A stretch of 64,000 nucleotides of DNA from Sinorhizobium terangae (GCF_029714365.1 NZ_CP121660.1:992001-1056000), one strand, 5' to 3'; shown: positions 1 to 10,982, counted from the first letter of the stretch. The notes: a model not told the origin generated them from the letters alone. Numbers and translations are program-made.

Positions 1-18
1 CCATGAGAGGAGGAGACT

Positions 19-1248
19 ATGGGTATTCGCAGATTTGCAATCCTGGGCACCGTCGCCCTCGGCACCTCGTTGGCGGCATTCGCCGCCAATGCAGAAGATG
101 TGACGATCAGTGTTTGGTCGCTGGATCGGGACATTCAGCCGGCGCCGAACTTGATCAAAGATTTCAACAAGCTGAACACCGGAATTAAAGTCGAATATCG
201 CCAGATCCAGTTCGACGACGTCGTCAGCGAGGCCATGCGCGCCTATTCGACGGGACAGGCACCGGACATCATAGCGGTCGACAATCCGGAGCACGCGCTC
301 TTTTCGTCGCGCGGCGCGTTCCTCGATCTCACCGACATGATTGCAAAATCGTCGGTCGTTAAGGCCGAGAATTACTTTCCGGGACCGCTCGCGTCGGTGA
401 CCTGGGAAGGGAAATATTACGGGATTCCCAAGGCGACCAACACGATCGCGCTCTACTACAACAAGGACATGTTCAAGGCGAAAGGCCTTGACCCGAACAA
501 ACCGCCGCAGACCTGGGACGAACTGGTGGAGGCCGCGCGCAAGCTGACGGACCCGGCCGCGAATGTCTACGGCCTCGCATTCTCCGCCAAGGCGAACGAG
601 GAGGGGACATTCCAGTTCCTTCCCTGGGCGCAGATGGCCGGCGGCGGCTATGACAACATCAATACGGAAGGCGCGGTCAAGGCGCTCGACACCTGGAAGA
701 CGATTATCGACGAGAAACTCGCCTCTCCGGATAGTCTGACACGCGGCCAATGGGATTCGACCGGAACGTTCAATTCCGGCAATGCGGCGATGGCGATTTC
801 CGGCCCGTGGGAACTCGACCGGATGATCCAGGAGGCGAAATTCGACTGGGGCGTAGCGCTGCTGCCGGTGCCCGACATCGGCGCCGAACGCTCCTCGGCG
901 ATGGGTGACTTCAACTGGGCGATTTTTTCCAGCACCGACCATCCCGAAGAAGCCTTCAAGGTGCTCGAATACTTCGTTTCGCAGGACGACAGGATGTTCA
1001 AGGATTTCGGCCAACTGCCGGCCCGCTCAGATGTCGCTATCCCGCCGACCGGCCAGCCGCTGAAAGATGCGGCGCTCAAGGTTTTCCTCGAACAGTTGAA
1101 ATATGCCAAGCCGCGTGGCCCGCACCCGGAATGGCCGAAAATTTCCAAGGCCATCCAGGACGCGATTCAGGCGGCGCTGACGGGTCAGATGAGCTCCAAG
1201 GAAGCGCTTGACCAGGCAGCCGAAAAAATCAAGGCGGTTCTGGGCTGA
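19..1248 (+). CDS. Sugar ABC transporter substrate-binding protein (family 1)
   Basis: Periplasmic binding protein of 409 aa that should deliver a sugar or oligosaccharide to the permease/ATPase genes that follow. The N-terminus is a Sec signal peptide: basic MGIRR, a hydrophobic stretch, then ANA before E26; there is no lipobox cysteine. The mature part reads like the SBP_bac_1 family ([10 protein letters not shown] start, [41 protein letters not shown]). An AGGAGG Shine-Dalgarno just before ATG 19 fixes the start. It is first in a CUT1-type operon, 222 bp ahead of the permeases. The substrate cannot be read from sequence. Confidence 0.93.
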   Translation: MGIRRFAILGTVALGTSLAAFAANAEDVTISVWSLDRDIQPAPNLIKDFNKLNTGIKVEYRQIQFDDVVSEAMRAYSTGQAPDIIAVDNPEHALFSSRGAFLDLTDMIAKSSVVKAENYFPGPLASVTWEGKYYGIPKATNTIALYYNKDMFKAKGLDPNKPPQTWDELVEAARKLTDPAANVYGLAFSAKANEEGTFQFLPWAQMAGGGYDNINTEGAVKALDTWKTIIDEKLASPDSLTRGQWDSTGTFNSGNAAMAISGPWELDRMIQEAKFDWGVALLPVPDIGAERSSAMGDFNWAIFSSTDHPEEAFKVLEYFVSQDDRMFKDFGQLPARSDVAIPPTGQPLKDAALKVFLEQLKYAKPRGPHPEWPKISKAIQDAIQAALTGQMSSKEALDQAAEKIKAVLG

Positions 1249-1253
1249 GAAGA

Positions 1254-1276
1254 GCCGCCGCTTCGGTAGCGGCGGC
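1254..1276 (+). terminator. GC-rich hairpin after the binding-protein gene
   Basis: A 9-bp perfect stem (GCCGCCGCT/AGCGGCGGC) with a 5-nt loop lies 6 nt after the stop codon. There is no U-tract, so it is more likely an mRNA 3'-stabilising or attenuating hairpin, which would give more binding protein than permease, than a full terminator. Confidence 0.45.
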
Positions 1277-1352
1277 AGTCACCGGCGGATCATGAGGTCC
1301 GCACGAGTTTCCTCCCGAGAGAGGCGATCTCCGGCTTCGGCCGGGATCGCCA

Positions 1353-1456
1353 CTGCATAGTCCCTTAAATCGGCTCAGATTTAAGGGACTATGCAGGAAA
1401 TCTCAAAGCGTTACAGCGGCCTTTGCGCGTCTGAACAGACGCGCGGCGATGTAAGG
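1353..1456. repeat. RIME-type intergenic mosaic repeat with 19-bp perfect palindrome
   Basis: It begins with a perfect 19-bp inverted repeat (1353-1371 and 1378-1396, 6-nt loop GGCTCA). The second block is CAAAGCGTTACAGCGGCCTT, then GCGCGTCTGAACAGACGCGC, itself a hairpin. The second block recurs at 27126-27184 and, diverged, at 16408-16456. This is the structure of rhizobial RIME elements. It sits between the binding protein and permease genes. Confidence 0.8.
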
Positions 1457-1470
1457 GGCAGAGGTAGCCA

Positions 1471-2373
1471 ATGAAGAGAATCCTAGCCAGCGTGACGGAC
1501 GGAAAAGGCTTCGACATCGGCCTCGTCCTGTTACCGCTCGCCTTCCTGTTCGCGATGTCCGGGCTGCCGCTCGTCTATAACGTCGTGATGAGTTTTCAGG
1601 AGGTCGACATGTTCAGCCTCGGCAGCATCGTCCGGCCTTTCGTCGGCCTCAAGAACTATGTCGACCTGTTCGCGCAGCCCGAAACCCGGCCCATTCTCCT
1701 CAACACCGCGCTCTTCGTCAGCGCCTCGATCGCCGGTCAGTTCCTCATCGGCTTCGGCCTCGCTCTGTTCTTCTGGATGAATTTTCCGGGAGCGTCGTGG
1801 CTGCGCGGGCTCTTTCTGGTTTCCTGGGTCATGCCCGGCCTGGTCGTCGGCGCCATCTGGAACTGGATTCTCTCTGGCGATTTCGGCGTGCTCAACTTCT
1901 TCCTGCGGGAGACGGGTGTCATCGAAGGCAACATCTTCTGGCGCTCCGATCCGAACTATTCCCTCTGGGCCGTCATCATCGCCAACATCTGGCTAGGCAC
2001 GTCCTTCAACATGATCCTGCTTTCGGTCGGGTTATCGGGCATACCGAAGGACCTCTATGAGGCAGCCGAACTCGATGGAGCCAACGCGCTCCAGCGGTTC
2101 TTCACGATCACCCTACCGATGATGCGTTCGACGATTGGGGCGATCGTCGCGCTCGGCCTGATCTTCACCCTGCAGCAGTTCGACCTCTTCGCCGGCATCA
2201 CCTCGGGCGGACCGAACAACTCGTCCAACGTGACGCAATATTGGGCCTGGGACCTTTCGTTCCGGCAATACGACTTCGCCAAGGGTGCGACGATCTCGGT
2301 GATCATGATCGTCTTCGTGATGCTCGCTTCCGTCGTCTATGTGCGCTCCACCCGCCATGAGGTCCGAGGATGA
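1471..2373 (+). CDS. Sugar ABC transporter permease (MalF/UgpA type)
   Basis: Inner-membrane permease of 300 aa with about six hydrophobic segments (for example LLPLAFLFAMSGLPL and LRGLFLVSWVMPGLVVGAIW). The cytoplasmic EAA loop (EAAELDGANALQRFFTITLP) docks to the ATPase. It belongs to the BPD_transp_1 family and pairs with the next gene as a heterodimer, as in CUT1 sugar importers. GGGGCAGAGG precedes ATG 1471. Its stop overlaps the next start as ATGA, so the two are translationally coupled. Confidence 0.93.
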   Translation: MKRILASVTDGKGFDIGLVLLPLAFLFAMSGLPLVYNVVMSFQEVDMFSLGSIVRPFVGLKNYVDLFAQPETRPILLNTALFVSASIAGQFLIGFGLALFFWMNFPGASWLRGLFLVSWVMPGLVVGAIWNWILSGDFGVLNFFLRETGVIEGNIFWRSDPNYSLWAVIIANIWLGTSFNMILLSVGLSGIPKDLYEAAELDGANALQRFFTITLPMMRSTIGAIVALGLIFTLQQFDLFAGITSGGPNNSSNVTQYWAWDLSFRQYDFAKGATISVIMIVFVMLASVVYVRSTRHEVRG

Positions 2374-3193
2374 GTGATCAATTGCGCAATCGGGTAATGC
2401 TCGCCGTCGCATTGTTGCTCGCGGCCATCTACCTCTTCCCGCTTTACTGGATGTATATCACGGCGCTGAAGACCGGCTCGGCGATGTTCGCGACCCCACC
2501 CAAATTTCTGCCCAGCGAGCCGCAATGGAGCATCTACTCCTATGTCTGGGAAAGCCGCAACATGGGCCGCTACCTCTGGAACTCGCTGGTCATCGCAGTA
2601 GGGGCCGTGTCGATCATCTCGGTGCTCGGCGTCGGTTGCGCCTATGTGCTGGCGCGCTACCGCAATGTCTGGGTGGATATCGGGCTGTTCCTCATCCTGA
2701 TGCTGCAAGTGTTGCCGGCCTCGCTGATGGTGACGCCGATCTTCGTCGGTTTCTCGCAGATCGGCCTGCTCGAAACGCCGCGGCTTGCCGTCATCCTGGC
2801 GATAGCGGCCAAGAGCATGCCGTTCTTCGTAGTCCTCGTCCGGGCAACCTTCATGAGCGTGCCGATGGAGCTTGAGGAGGCGGCTCTCGTCGACGGCAAT
2901 TCGCGTTTCGGCGCCTTCTTCAACATCGTGTTGTCGCTTGCCAGGAACGGCATCCTCGTCAGCGCCGTCCTGATCTTCATGCAGGCCTTCGGTGAGTTCG
3001 TCTATTCGAAGTCGATGATCCAGGCCGTCGAACTGCAGCCTGCGAGCGTCGGGCTCAATTCCTTCATGGGACCGAACACCAATGAATGGAACAACATCAT
3101 GGCTTATGCCACGATCTATGTGACCCCCATCCTTGCCGCCTTCATCCTCTTGCAGCGCCGTATCGTTTCCGGCCTCACCTCGGGAGCCCTCAA

Positions 3194-3197
<4 letters not shown>
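2370..3197 (+). CDS. Sugar ABC transporter permease (MalG/UgpE type)
   Basis: Second inner-membrane permease of the CUT1 importer, 275 aa. The N-terminal segment is LAVALLLAAIYLFPLYWM, and the EAA loop reads EEAALVDGNSRFGAFFNIV. It overlaps the upstream permease by 4 nt (ATGA) and the ATPase gene downstream by 4 nt (ATGA). Length and segment pattern are usual for MalG-like partners. Confidence 0.93.
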
Positions 3198-4330
<1,133 letters not shown>

Positions 4331-4411
4331 GCAATCGCCAATTCAGGCGGTTGCCTCATCTGAGAAAATCGCCATAACGCTTTGTTTTTGTGCGTCCAGG
4401 CGTTCGGCGTT

Positions 4412-5167
4412 TCACGATCCACCCTGAAGAGGGATCGTGCCTACCCTTAGGTCAAGCATAAGTCGTTCCTGGCCCACCCGGATCACGTTCTCCATAGCAC
4501 TTCGGGCACCGTCCTCATCGCGGCGTTGGATCTCCTCGACGATGCGGATGTGCGCCATCGCGACACGGTCGATGTCCGCCTCCTCGGGGCTTGGACTCGT
4601 AAGTTTGAAAACGCCGATCAGCGCCGCTTCGATAAGGCTGCCCACCGTCCGCATGAAGGGATTGAGGGAGGCTTCGAGCAAGTGGAGATGGAATTCGAGG
4701 TCGGCGTGCGCCAGCGTCTGGGCGCTGTGCCCGGCGTCGCCCATGGCAACGGCAAGCCGCATCATCTGGCTGATGTCCGCTTCGGATGCCCGCCGTGCCG
4801 CCAGCCCCGCGGCATAGGGTTCGAGGGCCAGTCTCACCTCGCTCAGGTGATGCAGGAAATCCCGGTCGACGCCTGCATTGAAATGCCAGGAGAGGACATC
4901 GCCGTCGAACAGGTTCCAATTCGTCCGCGGCATGACGCGCGTCCCGATGCGCGCACGCGGAAAAACGAGCCCCTTGGCCGCGAGCGTCTTCATCGCTTCG
5001 CGCAGGACCGTGCGCGAGACTCTGAAGCGCGCCGCAAGCTCCGCGTCGCCAGGCAGTATGTCGCCAACGGCAAATTCGCCGCCGACCACTGCCTGGCCCA
5101 ACTCATCGACGACGAGCTGGTGACTTGTGCGCTTCCCCGGTCGTTTGGCGAAGGTTTCCGGCGGCAT
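4412..5167 (-). CDS. FadR-subfamily GntR transcriptional regulator
   Basis: A 251-aa DNA-binding regulator. The N-terminal winged helix covers about residues 20-85 (DILPGDAELAARFRVSRTVL, then REAMKTLAAKGLV). The C-terminal all-helical FCD ligand domain has the expected Asp/His pattern (HADLEFHLHLLEAS, AHIRIVEEI). It is the last gene of the - strand ytfQRT-yjfF-like operon, 20 bp after the permease stop, so it probably senses the imported sugar or its catabolite. No catabolic gene is adjacent, so the effector is unknown. Confidence 0.9.
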   Translation of the reverse strand: MPPETFAKRPGKRTSHQLVVDELGQAVVGGEFAVGDILPGDAELAARFRVSRTVLREAMKTLAAKGLVFPRARIGTRVMPRTNWNLFDGDVLSWHFNAGVDRDFLHHLSEVRLALEPYAAGLAARRASEADISQMMRLAVAMGDAGHSAQTLAHADLEFHLHLLEASLNPFMRTVGSLIEAALIGVFKLTSPSPEEADIDRVAMAHIRIVEEIQRRDEDGARSAMENVIRVGQERLMLDLRVGTIPLQGGS

Positions 5168-5187
5168 TCACACGGTTCTCCGCTCGC

Positions 5188-6156
5188 TCAGGCGCGTTGT
5201 CGGGCATCGCGCGACAGGTGGATGATCCCCTTCTGCAGAAGGATAAAGGCAAAGAGAAGCGCGCCGATCAGGATCTTTGTCCACCAGCTGGAGAGCGATC
5301 CGTCGAAGGTTATGTAGGTCTGAATGAGGCCCTGGATGAAGATGCCGACAAGCGTTCCGGCAACAAAGCCCGATCCACCGGTCAAGAGCGTGCCTCCGAT
5401 GACGACGGCGGTGATCGCATCAAGCTCGACGCCGACCGCGGCAAGCGAATAGCCAGCCGACGTGTAAAGCGAAAAAACAATGCCGGAGAGGCCCGCGAGC
5501 AGCCCCGAGAGGGCATAGATCTTGACCGTTGTGCTTGCGACCGGGACGCCCATGAGCTTCGCCGTCGCGGTGCCGCCGCCAAGCGCATAGACGTTCGTGC
5601 CGAACCGGGTCCTGTGAGCGATGAGGATGCCGACGGCGAAGACGAGCAGCATCAGCCCGCCGATGACGGTGATGCGCCCGCCGCCTGGCAGTTTGTAATA
5701 GAGCCCTTTCAATATTGCGTAGAACGGATGCTTGATCGGAATGGAATCGATCGACAGCACGAAGGCCATGCCGCGAGCGAGGAACATTCCGGCCAGCGTC
5801 ACGATGAAGGCCGGCATTTCGAGATAATGGATGATCATTCCCATCAGCGCGCCGAAAAGCGTGGTTATCGCGAGGACCAGCGCGAAGGCCATGAGCGGGT
5901 GCATGCTCGTATGTTCCAGCACGACCGCCAGAAAGACCCCGGTGAAGGCGATGACCGATCCGACCGAGAGGTCGATGCCTCCCGAAAGAATGACGAATGT
6001 CATGCCGACGGCCGCGATGCCGAGGAAGGCACTGTCGGTTAACAGATTGCCGATGACGCGGGTGGAGAGAATGTTCGGATATTGGGCGGCGCAGAGCGCA
6101 TAGCTTAAGACGAAGATTAAGATCGTTGCCGTAAGCGGCAGATATTTCTGCTTCAT
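5188..6156 (-). CDS. yjfF: CUT2-type sugar ABC permease (YjfF-like)
   Basis: A 322-aa permease of the RbsC/BPD_transp_2 family, with many hydrophobic helices, GMTFVILSGGIDLSVGSV near residue 60 and a C-terminal VAGTLVGIFIQGLIQTY. It is the second of two unequal permeases; that arrangement, with one duplicated ATPase and a YtfQ-like binding protein, is the galactofuranose-type YtfQRT-YjfF layout. ATG 6156 overlaps the stop of the preceding permease by 4 nt. The substrate is inferred from family. Confidence 0.85.
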   Translation of the reverse strand: MKQKYLPLTATILIFVLSYALCAAQYPNILSTRVIGNLLTDSAFLGIAAVGMTFVILSGGIDLSVGSVIAFTGVFLAVVLEHTSMHPLMAFALVLAITTLFGALMGMIIHYLEMPAFIVTLAGMFLARGMAFVLSIDSIPIKHPFYAILKGLYYKLPGGGRITVIGGLMLLVFAVGILIAHRTRFGTNVYALGGGTATAKLMGVPVASTTVKIYALSGLLAGLSGIVFSLYTSAGYSLAAVGVELDAITAVVIGGTLLTGGSGFVAGTLVGIFIQGLIQTYITFDGSLSSWWTKILIGALLFAFILLQKGIIHLSRDARQRA

Positions 6157-7178
6157 TTCGCCTCCTGCTCGGTCGTTTTGGCCGCTCGCCGTGGGACAGC
6201 GAGGAAGGCAAAGGCGGTGCGGAAGCGCGGCGACTGAAGCACCAGGATGAAGACGATGATTGCCGCCTTGATGATGAGGTTGAACTCCGGCGGGAAACCG
6301 GAAAGCAGGATGCCGGTATTGATCGCCTGGATGATAATCGCCCCGAGCACTGACGCGGCGATGCTGAAGCGGCCGCCGAGAAGGGACGTGCCGCCGACGA
6401 CGACCGCCAGAATGGCGTCGAGCTCCAGCCAGAGGCCCGCATTGTTGGCGTCGGCCCCCCTGATATCGGCAGCGGCGATGATCCCGGCGATCGCGGCGCT
6501 GAGGCCGGAAAGCATATAGGCGGCAATCAGAAGCACCGGTGTGAGAACCCCCGACAGCGTGCTCGCCCGGCGATTGACGCCGATCGCCTCGATCAGCATG
6601 CCGAGCGCGCTTTGCCTGACGAGCAGTGCGACGAGAACTCCGAAAACCAGCCAGACCACGACCGGCATCGGTAGCCCGGCGAAGGAACCGCTGCCGATGA
6701 AGATGAGGCCGGGATCATTGAAAGTCAGAATCGCGCCTTCGGTCACCAACTGGGCGATGCCTCGCCCGGCGACCATCAGCACAAGCGTCGCAATGATCGG
6801 CTGAATGTCGAGGACGGCGACGAGAACGCCATTCCACATACCGCAGAGGATGCCGACCGCAATCGTGATGAGGAGCGTTTCAAAGAGCGAATGGCCGGCC
6901 GTGATAAAGGACGCGGCTACGGCACCGCAAATCGCCATGACCGCGCCAACGGAAAGGTCGATGCCCTTGGTTGCGATGACTACGGTCATGCCGATCGCCA
7001 GCAGCACGACAGGAGCGCCCCGGTTGAGGATGTCGATCAGACTGCCGTAGAGGCGGCCGTTTTGAATTTCCAGGTTGAGAAAACCGGGAAATGTCATTGA
7101 AATCGCGATGAGAATAGCCGAAAGGGCAATCAGTTGCGGCAGCAATCGGGCGAGATAGGTCCGGAGGATCGGTATCAC
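6153..7178 (-). CDS. ytfT: CUT2-type sugar ABC permease (YtfT-like)
   Basis: A 341-aa RbsC-family integral membrane permease: an N-terminal helix (LIALSAILIAISMTF), the family motif GMTVVIATKGIDLSVGAVMA, and a C-terminal LIIKAAIIVFILVLQ helix. It overlaps the ATPase gene upstream and the YjfF-like permease downstream by 4 nt each, so the four transport genes are one transcript. Paired with YjfF it should form the membrane channel. Confidence 0.86.
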   Translation of the reverse strand: MIPILRTYLARLLPQLIALSAILIAISMTFPGFLNLEIQNGRLYGSLIDILNRGAPVVLLAIGMTVVIATKGIDLSVGAVMAICGAVAASFITAGHSLFETLLITIAVGILCGMWNGVLVAVLDIQPIIATLVLMVAGRGIAQLVTEGAILTFNDPGLIFIGSGSFAGLPMPVVVWLVFGVLVALLVRQSALGMLIEAIGVNRRASTLSGVLTPVLLIAAYMLSGLSAAIAGIIAAADIRGADANNAGLWLELDAILAVVVGGTSLLGGRFSIAASVLGAIIIQAINTGILLSGFPPEFNLIIKAAIIVFILVLQSPRFRTAFAFLAVPRRAAKTTEQEAK

Positions 7179-8692
7179 GATGCCCTCCGCTCGTTGGCCG
7201 CGGCAATCGCCTCGACGATCTGATGCGCAGTAATGCGCTCTCCGTCGAGTTCGGCGACGTGGGCGCGGTCGCGAAGAACAATGATCCGAGTGCTGTAGGC
7301 GACCAGCTCTTCGAGTTCCGATGAAATGACGATCAGTGACATCCCCTTCTCACGCAGCGATTCGATCAGCCTGACGATCTCGGCATGTGCGCCAACATCG
7401 ATGCCGCGCGTCGGTTCGTCGAGAATCAGGAATTCGGGTTCGGTGGCCAGCCAGCGGGCGAGGATGGCTTTCTGCTGGTTGCCGCCGGAAAGCAGCTTGA
7501 TCGGCTTTTCCCTGTCGGCCGTTCGGATATCCAGTGCCCGGATATAGAGGTCGGCCAGCCGGTTCTGCTCCGCGCGCGAGATCGGCCGCGTCCAGCCCCG
7601 TCTCGCCTGCAGAGCAAGAACGATGTTCTCGCGCACCGAGAGATCGCCGACGATGCCGTCGGTCTTGCGGTCCTCCGGGCAAAAGCCGAATTTTCGGCGA
7701 ATGGCGGCCCGAGGCGACGACAGCTCGACGCGGCGGCCGTCGATTTCCGCTGTGCCGCTGTCGGCTCGATGGGCACCGAAGAGTACCTCTGCCGTTTCGG
7801 TACGGCCCGAACCGAGCAGACCGGCTATGCCGACGACCTCACCCGCCCTGACGTCGAGATCGAAAGGATCGATGCGTCCTCGCCGGCCGTAATTCCTGAA
7901 CCGGTAGCGCGGCTCGCCTTGCGCTGCGTGAGCCTCGGCTGCGTGAATCTCCGCTGCGAGTTCGCGGCCGATCATCATTGCGATCAGATCGCGGCGGTCG
8001 AGGTCGGCGGTGTTGCGCGTTCCGACAAGCCGCCCATTCCTGAGCACCGTAATGCGGTCCGAAATTTCGTAGACCTGCTCGAGGAAGTGGGTGATGAATA
8101 TGATGCCGAGGCCGCGTGCCTTGAGGCGCCGGACGATGCGAAAGAGCATCGCGACCTCATGCGCATCGAGACTCGCCGTCGGCTCGTCGAGGATCAGCAC
8201 CTTGCCCGAAAGGTCGACGGCGCGGGCGATGGCGACGACCTGCTGGATGGCGACCGAATAGCTCGCGAGCGCGCGGGTGACGTCGAGCTCGAGCTCGTAT
8301 TCGGACAGAAGCTCGCGTGCCATGCGGTTCATCGCCCGGATGTCGACCATGCCGAAGCGGCGCGGCTGCCGTCCAAGAAACAGGTTCTCGGCGACGCTGA
8401 GGTTCGGCAACAGGTTCACCTCCTGATAGACTGTTCCTATCCCCAGCCGCTGGGCATCGAAGGTGTCGCGCGGGTCGACTTCGACCCCGTCGAGCAGGAT
8501 GCTGCCGCCATCCCGGCGGTAGGCGCCGGTCAGGCATTTGATGAGCGTCGATTTGCCGGCGCCGTTTTCGCCGAGAAGCGCGTGAACTTCGCCTCGCTGG
8601 AGATGGAAGTCGACCTTGTCCAAGGCCTTGGTTCCGGGAAAGCCCTTGTCGATCCGGACCGCCGTAAGAATGTTGTCGCTGCTGGCTTGCAT
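7175..8692 (-). CDS. ytfR: CUT2-type sugar ABC ATPase, two fused nucleotide-binding domains (YtfR-like)
   Basis: A tandem ATPase of about 505 aa. The first domain has Walker A GENGAGKST and Walker B VLILDEPTASLD. The second has a degenerate P-loop (GLLGSGRTE), signature LSGGNQQK and Walker B FLILDEPTRGID, the usual asymmetry of RbsA/XylG-type proteins. A TTG at 8731 is also in frame, but ATG 8692 puts the N-terminus where family members begin. It works with the two permeases below and the binding protein above. Confidence 0.88.
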   Translation of the reverse strand: MQASSDNILTAVRIDKGFPGTKALDKVDFHLQRGEVHALLGENGAGKSTLIKCLTGAYRRDGGSILLDGVEVDPRDTFDAQRLGIGTVYQEVNLLPNLSVAENLFLGRQPRRFGMVDIRAMNRMARELLSEYELELDVTRALASYSVAIQQVVAIARAVDLSGKVLILDEPTASLDAHEVAMLFRIVRRLKARGLGIIFITHFLEQVYEISDRITVLRNGRLVGTRNTADLDRRDLIAMMIGRELAAEIHAAEAHAAQGEPRYRFRNYGRRGRIDPFDLDVRAGEVVGIAGLLGSGRTETAEVLFGAHRADSGTAEIDGRRVELSSPRAAIRRKFGFCPEDRKTDGIVGDLSVRENIVLALQARRGWTRPISRAEQNRLADLYIRALDIRTADREKPIKLLSGGNQQKAILARWLATEPEFLILDEPTRGIDVGAHAEIVRLIESLREKGMSLIVISSELEELVAYSTRIIVLRDRAHVAELDGERITAHQIVEAIAAANERRAS

Positions 8693-8834
8693 GGATACCG
8701 TCTCAGGAAAGTCGAGACCGGATGGAGACAACAGTGCCGCATCGCGGCGACGTCTGCTCGTTTCTGGTCGGACTCTCTTTGCAGAAGGGCAGAAGCGACC
8801 CGCACCGGATCTGCCGGGCGGGTCGCAAACGAGA

Positions 8835-9797
8835 TCAGTAGCCGAGGCCCTTCTTCTCCTCGTAGACCTTCATCGGATCATCGGCTTGTGTATAAAGCTT
8901 CGATTCCGTCTGGATCCATTTTGCCGGCGCCTTGCCATCCTTGAGGTAGGCGGCGAGGGCGTCGAAGGCGGGACCGGCCATGTTCGGGGTCAGTTCGACC
9001 GTCGCGTTGGCTTCGCCCGCGGCCATGGCCTGGAAGATATCCGGAACGGCATCGATTGAGACGACGAGAATGTCCTTGCCCGGCTTCAGGCCGGCTTCCT
9101 TGATGGCCTGGATCGCGCCGACGGCCATGTCGTCGTTATGGGCGTAGAGCGCGCAGATGTTCTTGCCGCCGCCTTCCGCCTTCAGGAAGCTTTCCATGAC
9201 TTCCTTGCCCTTGGTGCGGGTGAAGTCGCCGGTCTGGCTGCGGATGATCTTCAGGTTGTCGTGGCCAGAGAGGGCCTGTTCGAAGCCCTTCTTGCGGTCG
9301 ATCGCCGGCGACGAACCAGTCGTGCCCTGAAGCTCGACGACGTTGCAGGGCTTGCCGGCAACGGTATCGGCAAGCCACTTGCCGGCGACGTTGCCTTCGT
9401 GGACGAGATCGGAGGTCACAGCGGTCAAATAAAGATCGTCGGATGCGTCGACCGTGCGGTCGAGCAGGATGACAGGAATTTCCGCATCCTTCGCCTCTTG
9501 CAGGACTTCGTCCCAGCCGGTCGCGACCACGGGAGCGACAAGGATAGCGTTCACGCCTTGCGCGATGAAGGAACGAATGGCCTTGATCTGGTTTTCCTGC
9601 TTCTGCTGCGCATCGGCGAATTTGAGATCGATTCCGCGCTGCTCGGCCTGCTGCTTCGTCAGCGTCGTTTCAGCGGCGCGCCAGCCGGACTCCGATCCGA
9701 TCTGGGAAAAGCCGACGACGAGTTCCGCGGCCGATGCGCTGCCAAAAGTGCAGGCAGCAAGAATCGTTGCACTCGCGAGTGCCTTCGCAAATTTCAT
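8835..9797 (-). CDS. ytfQ: Galactofuranose-type periplasmic sugar-binding protein (YtfQ-like)
   Basis: A 320-aa periplasmic binding protein of Peripla_BP_4 type. Signal peptide MKFAKALASATILAACTFGS ends at SASA. The mature start ELVVGFSQIGSESGWRAAET and the motifs ILLDRTVDASDD and YAHNDDMAVGAIQAIKEAG are typical of YtfQ-like proteins. GGGAGGAAATC before ATG 9797 fixes the start; an in-frame ATG 30 bp upstream lacks it. It heads the - strand transport operon; 142 bp separate it from the ATPase gene. Confidence 0.9.
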   Translation of the reverse strand: MKFAKALASATILAACTFGSASAAELVVGFSQIGSESGWRAAETTLTKQQAEQRGIDLKFADAQQKQENQIKAIRSFIAQGVNAILVAPVVATGWDEVLQEAKDAEIPVILLDRTVDASDDLYLTAVTSDLVHEGNVAGKWLADTVAGKPCNVVELQGTTGSSPAIDRKKGFEQALSGHDNLKIIRSQTGDFTRTKGKEVMESFLKAEGGGKNICALYAHNDDMAVGAIQAIKEAGLKPGKDILVVSIDAVPDIFQAMAAGEANATVELTPNMAGPAFDALAAYLKDGKAPAKWIQTESKLYTQADDPMKVYEEKKGLGY

Positions 9798-9926
9798 GAT
9801 TTCCTCCCAATGAAAGCTGCTCTCCATGCAGCTGCCGAGAAAAAATCATATAATATTACTTTTGTAAACTCACGTTTGAAATCATCCCGCATATTCGCGC
9901 CAGAAATCGGGCGGCCACTTGACGAG
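9798..9926 (-). promoter_or_regulatory. Upstream region of the ytfQ-like operon
   Basis: A 129-bp gap whose middle (about 9838-9870) is conspicuously AT-rich (AAAAAATCATATAATATTAC), unlike the flanks. It is the only place for the promoter of the five-gene - strand operon. No operator palindrome could be assigned with confidence. Confidence 0.4.
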
Positions 9927-10973
9927 TCAAAGCGTCGCCAGCGTGCGGTTCGATAATGTCCCCGAATAGAGTTGTCGGATGCTCAGCTTGTTTTCCAGCG
10001 CGATGATGATGTCCTCGCTGAAGTCCACGCCGTAAAGCGCGGCGATCTCCGGGAGGGCTCCGGGACTGTAGACATTGATCTCCAGTATCTTGTCGCCGAC
10101 GATGTCGAGGCCGACCAGGAACATTCCGTCTTCCACGAGTTTTGGTCGGAGCTTTTCCGCCAGGGCGAGGATTTCCGGCGTGACCGTTGCCGCTTCGGGC
10201 GTTCCGCTGGCGTGCATATTCGAGCGCACATCACCCTTGGCCGGCACCCGGCGGAGCGCGGCATGAACGCCATCGCGCTCCAATGGCCGTCCGTTCATGA
10301 GAAAAAGGCGGACGTCACCGGCAGTCGCTTCGGGCAGGTAGGTCTGGGCGATCAGGTACCCTTCGCCGCTGGCAACCTCGAATATCTGATTGAGGTTGGC
10401 TTCTTCCCTGGAACTGATCTTGAAAACGTTCTTGCCGCCTGATCCCTGCAGTGGCTTCAGGATCACGCCATCAGGATGCGCATCGATGAAGTCGCGGATT
10501 TCCTCGATGCTCCGGGAGATCATTGAGACGGGGCGAACAACTTCCGGAAAACCTTGCAAATAGAGCTTGTTCTGGGCACTCGCCAAGCCAGCCGGATCGT
10601 TGACGACGATCACGCCGCGATCGGCTGCCAGATGTCCGAAATTCACGCCGGCATAGGCCGCCCAAGAACGCTTTTCGGCATCTTCCGAAGGATCGTTGCG
10701 CAGAAAAAGCACGTCGATGTCATTGGCGTCGATCGTCTTGATCTTTGCCCGCTCGTCCTTGAGCGCATTGAGCAACGTCTCCGGCTTTTTCGGTTTCGGG
10801 CCATGCAGGGTCGTGGCGCGGACTATCAGGCTGTCGTCGGAACGCAGCACGAAATCCCCCGGCATGACGTAGCAAACATCGTGGCCACGGGCGAGCGCAG
10901 CGAGCGCAAGCCAGGTCGTGGCGTAATAGGTGGCCTCGCCTTCGATGGAATTGACGAAAAAGGCGATGCGCAT
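9927..10973 (-). CDS. ATP-grasp ligase, glutathione synthetase-like (GshB paralogue)
   Basis: A 348-aa protein resembling prokaryotic glutathione synthetase throughout: N-terminal MRIAFFVNSIEGE, a substrate domain with NDPAGLASAQNKLYL, ATP-grasp loop ILKPLQGSGGKNVF, VRLFLMNGRPL, and Mg-binding LEINVYSPGALPEI. It should activate a carboxylate with ATP and join it to an amine. A true housekeeping gshB is normally elsewhere and alone. This copy is last in an operon with a QEGLA protein and an N-formylglutamate amidohydrolase, so a dedicated peptide-like substrate is likelier. The reaction is inferred. Confidence 0.8.
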   Translation of the reverse strand: MRIAFFVNSIEGEATYYATTWLALAALARGHDVCYVMPGDFVLRSDDSLIVRATTLHGPKPKKPETLLNALKDERAKIKTIDANDIDVLFLRNDPSEDAEKRSWAAYAGVNFGHLAADRGVIVVNDPAGLASAQNKLYLQGFPEVVRPVSMISRSIEEIRDFIDAHPDGVILKPLQGSGGKNVFKISSREEANLNQIFEVASGEGYLIAQTYLPEATAGDVRLFLMNGRPLERDGVHAALRRVPAKGDVRSNMHASGTPEAATVTPEILALAEKLRPKLVEDGMFLVGLDIVGDKILEINVYSPGALPEIAALYGVDFSEDIIIALENKLSIRQLYSGTLSNRTLATL

Positions 10974-10982
10974 GTCCGGCTC

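Noticed and set aside
5125..6042. 305-aa + frame opposite the YjfF-like permease
   Set aside because: Highly charged composition (DDGGDRIK, DEDADGEDEQ) is what a membrane protein's antisense strand gives; no motif.
7385..8944. 519-aa open frame on the + strand
   Set aside because: It lies antisense to the ytfR-like ATPase gene, whose Walker and signature motifs are clear; the + frame has low-complexity charged composition and no family resemblance.
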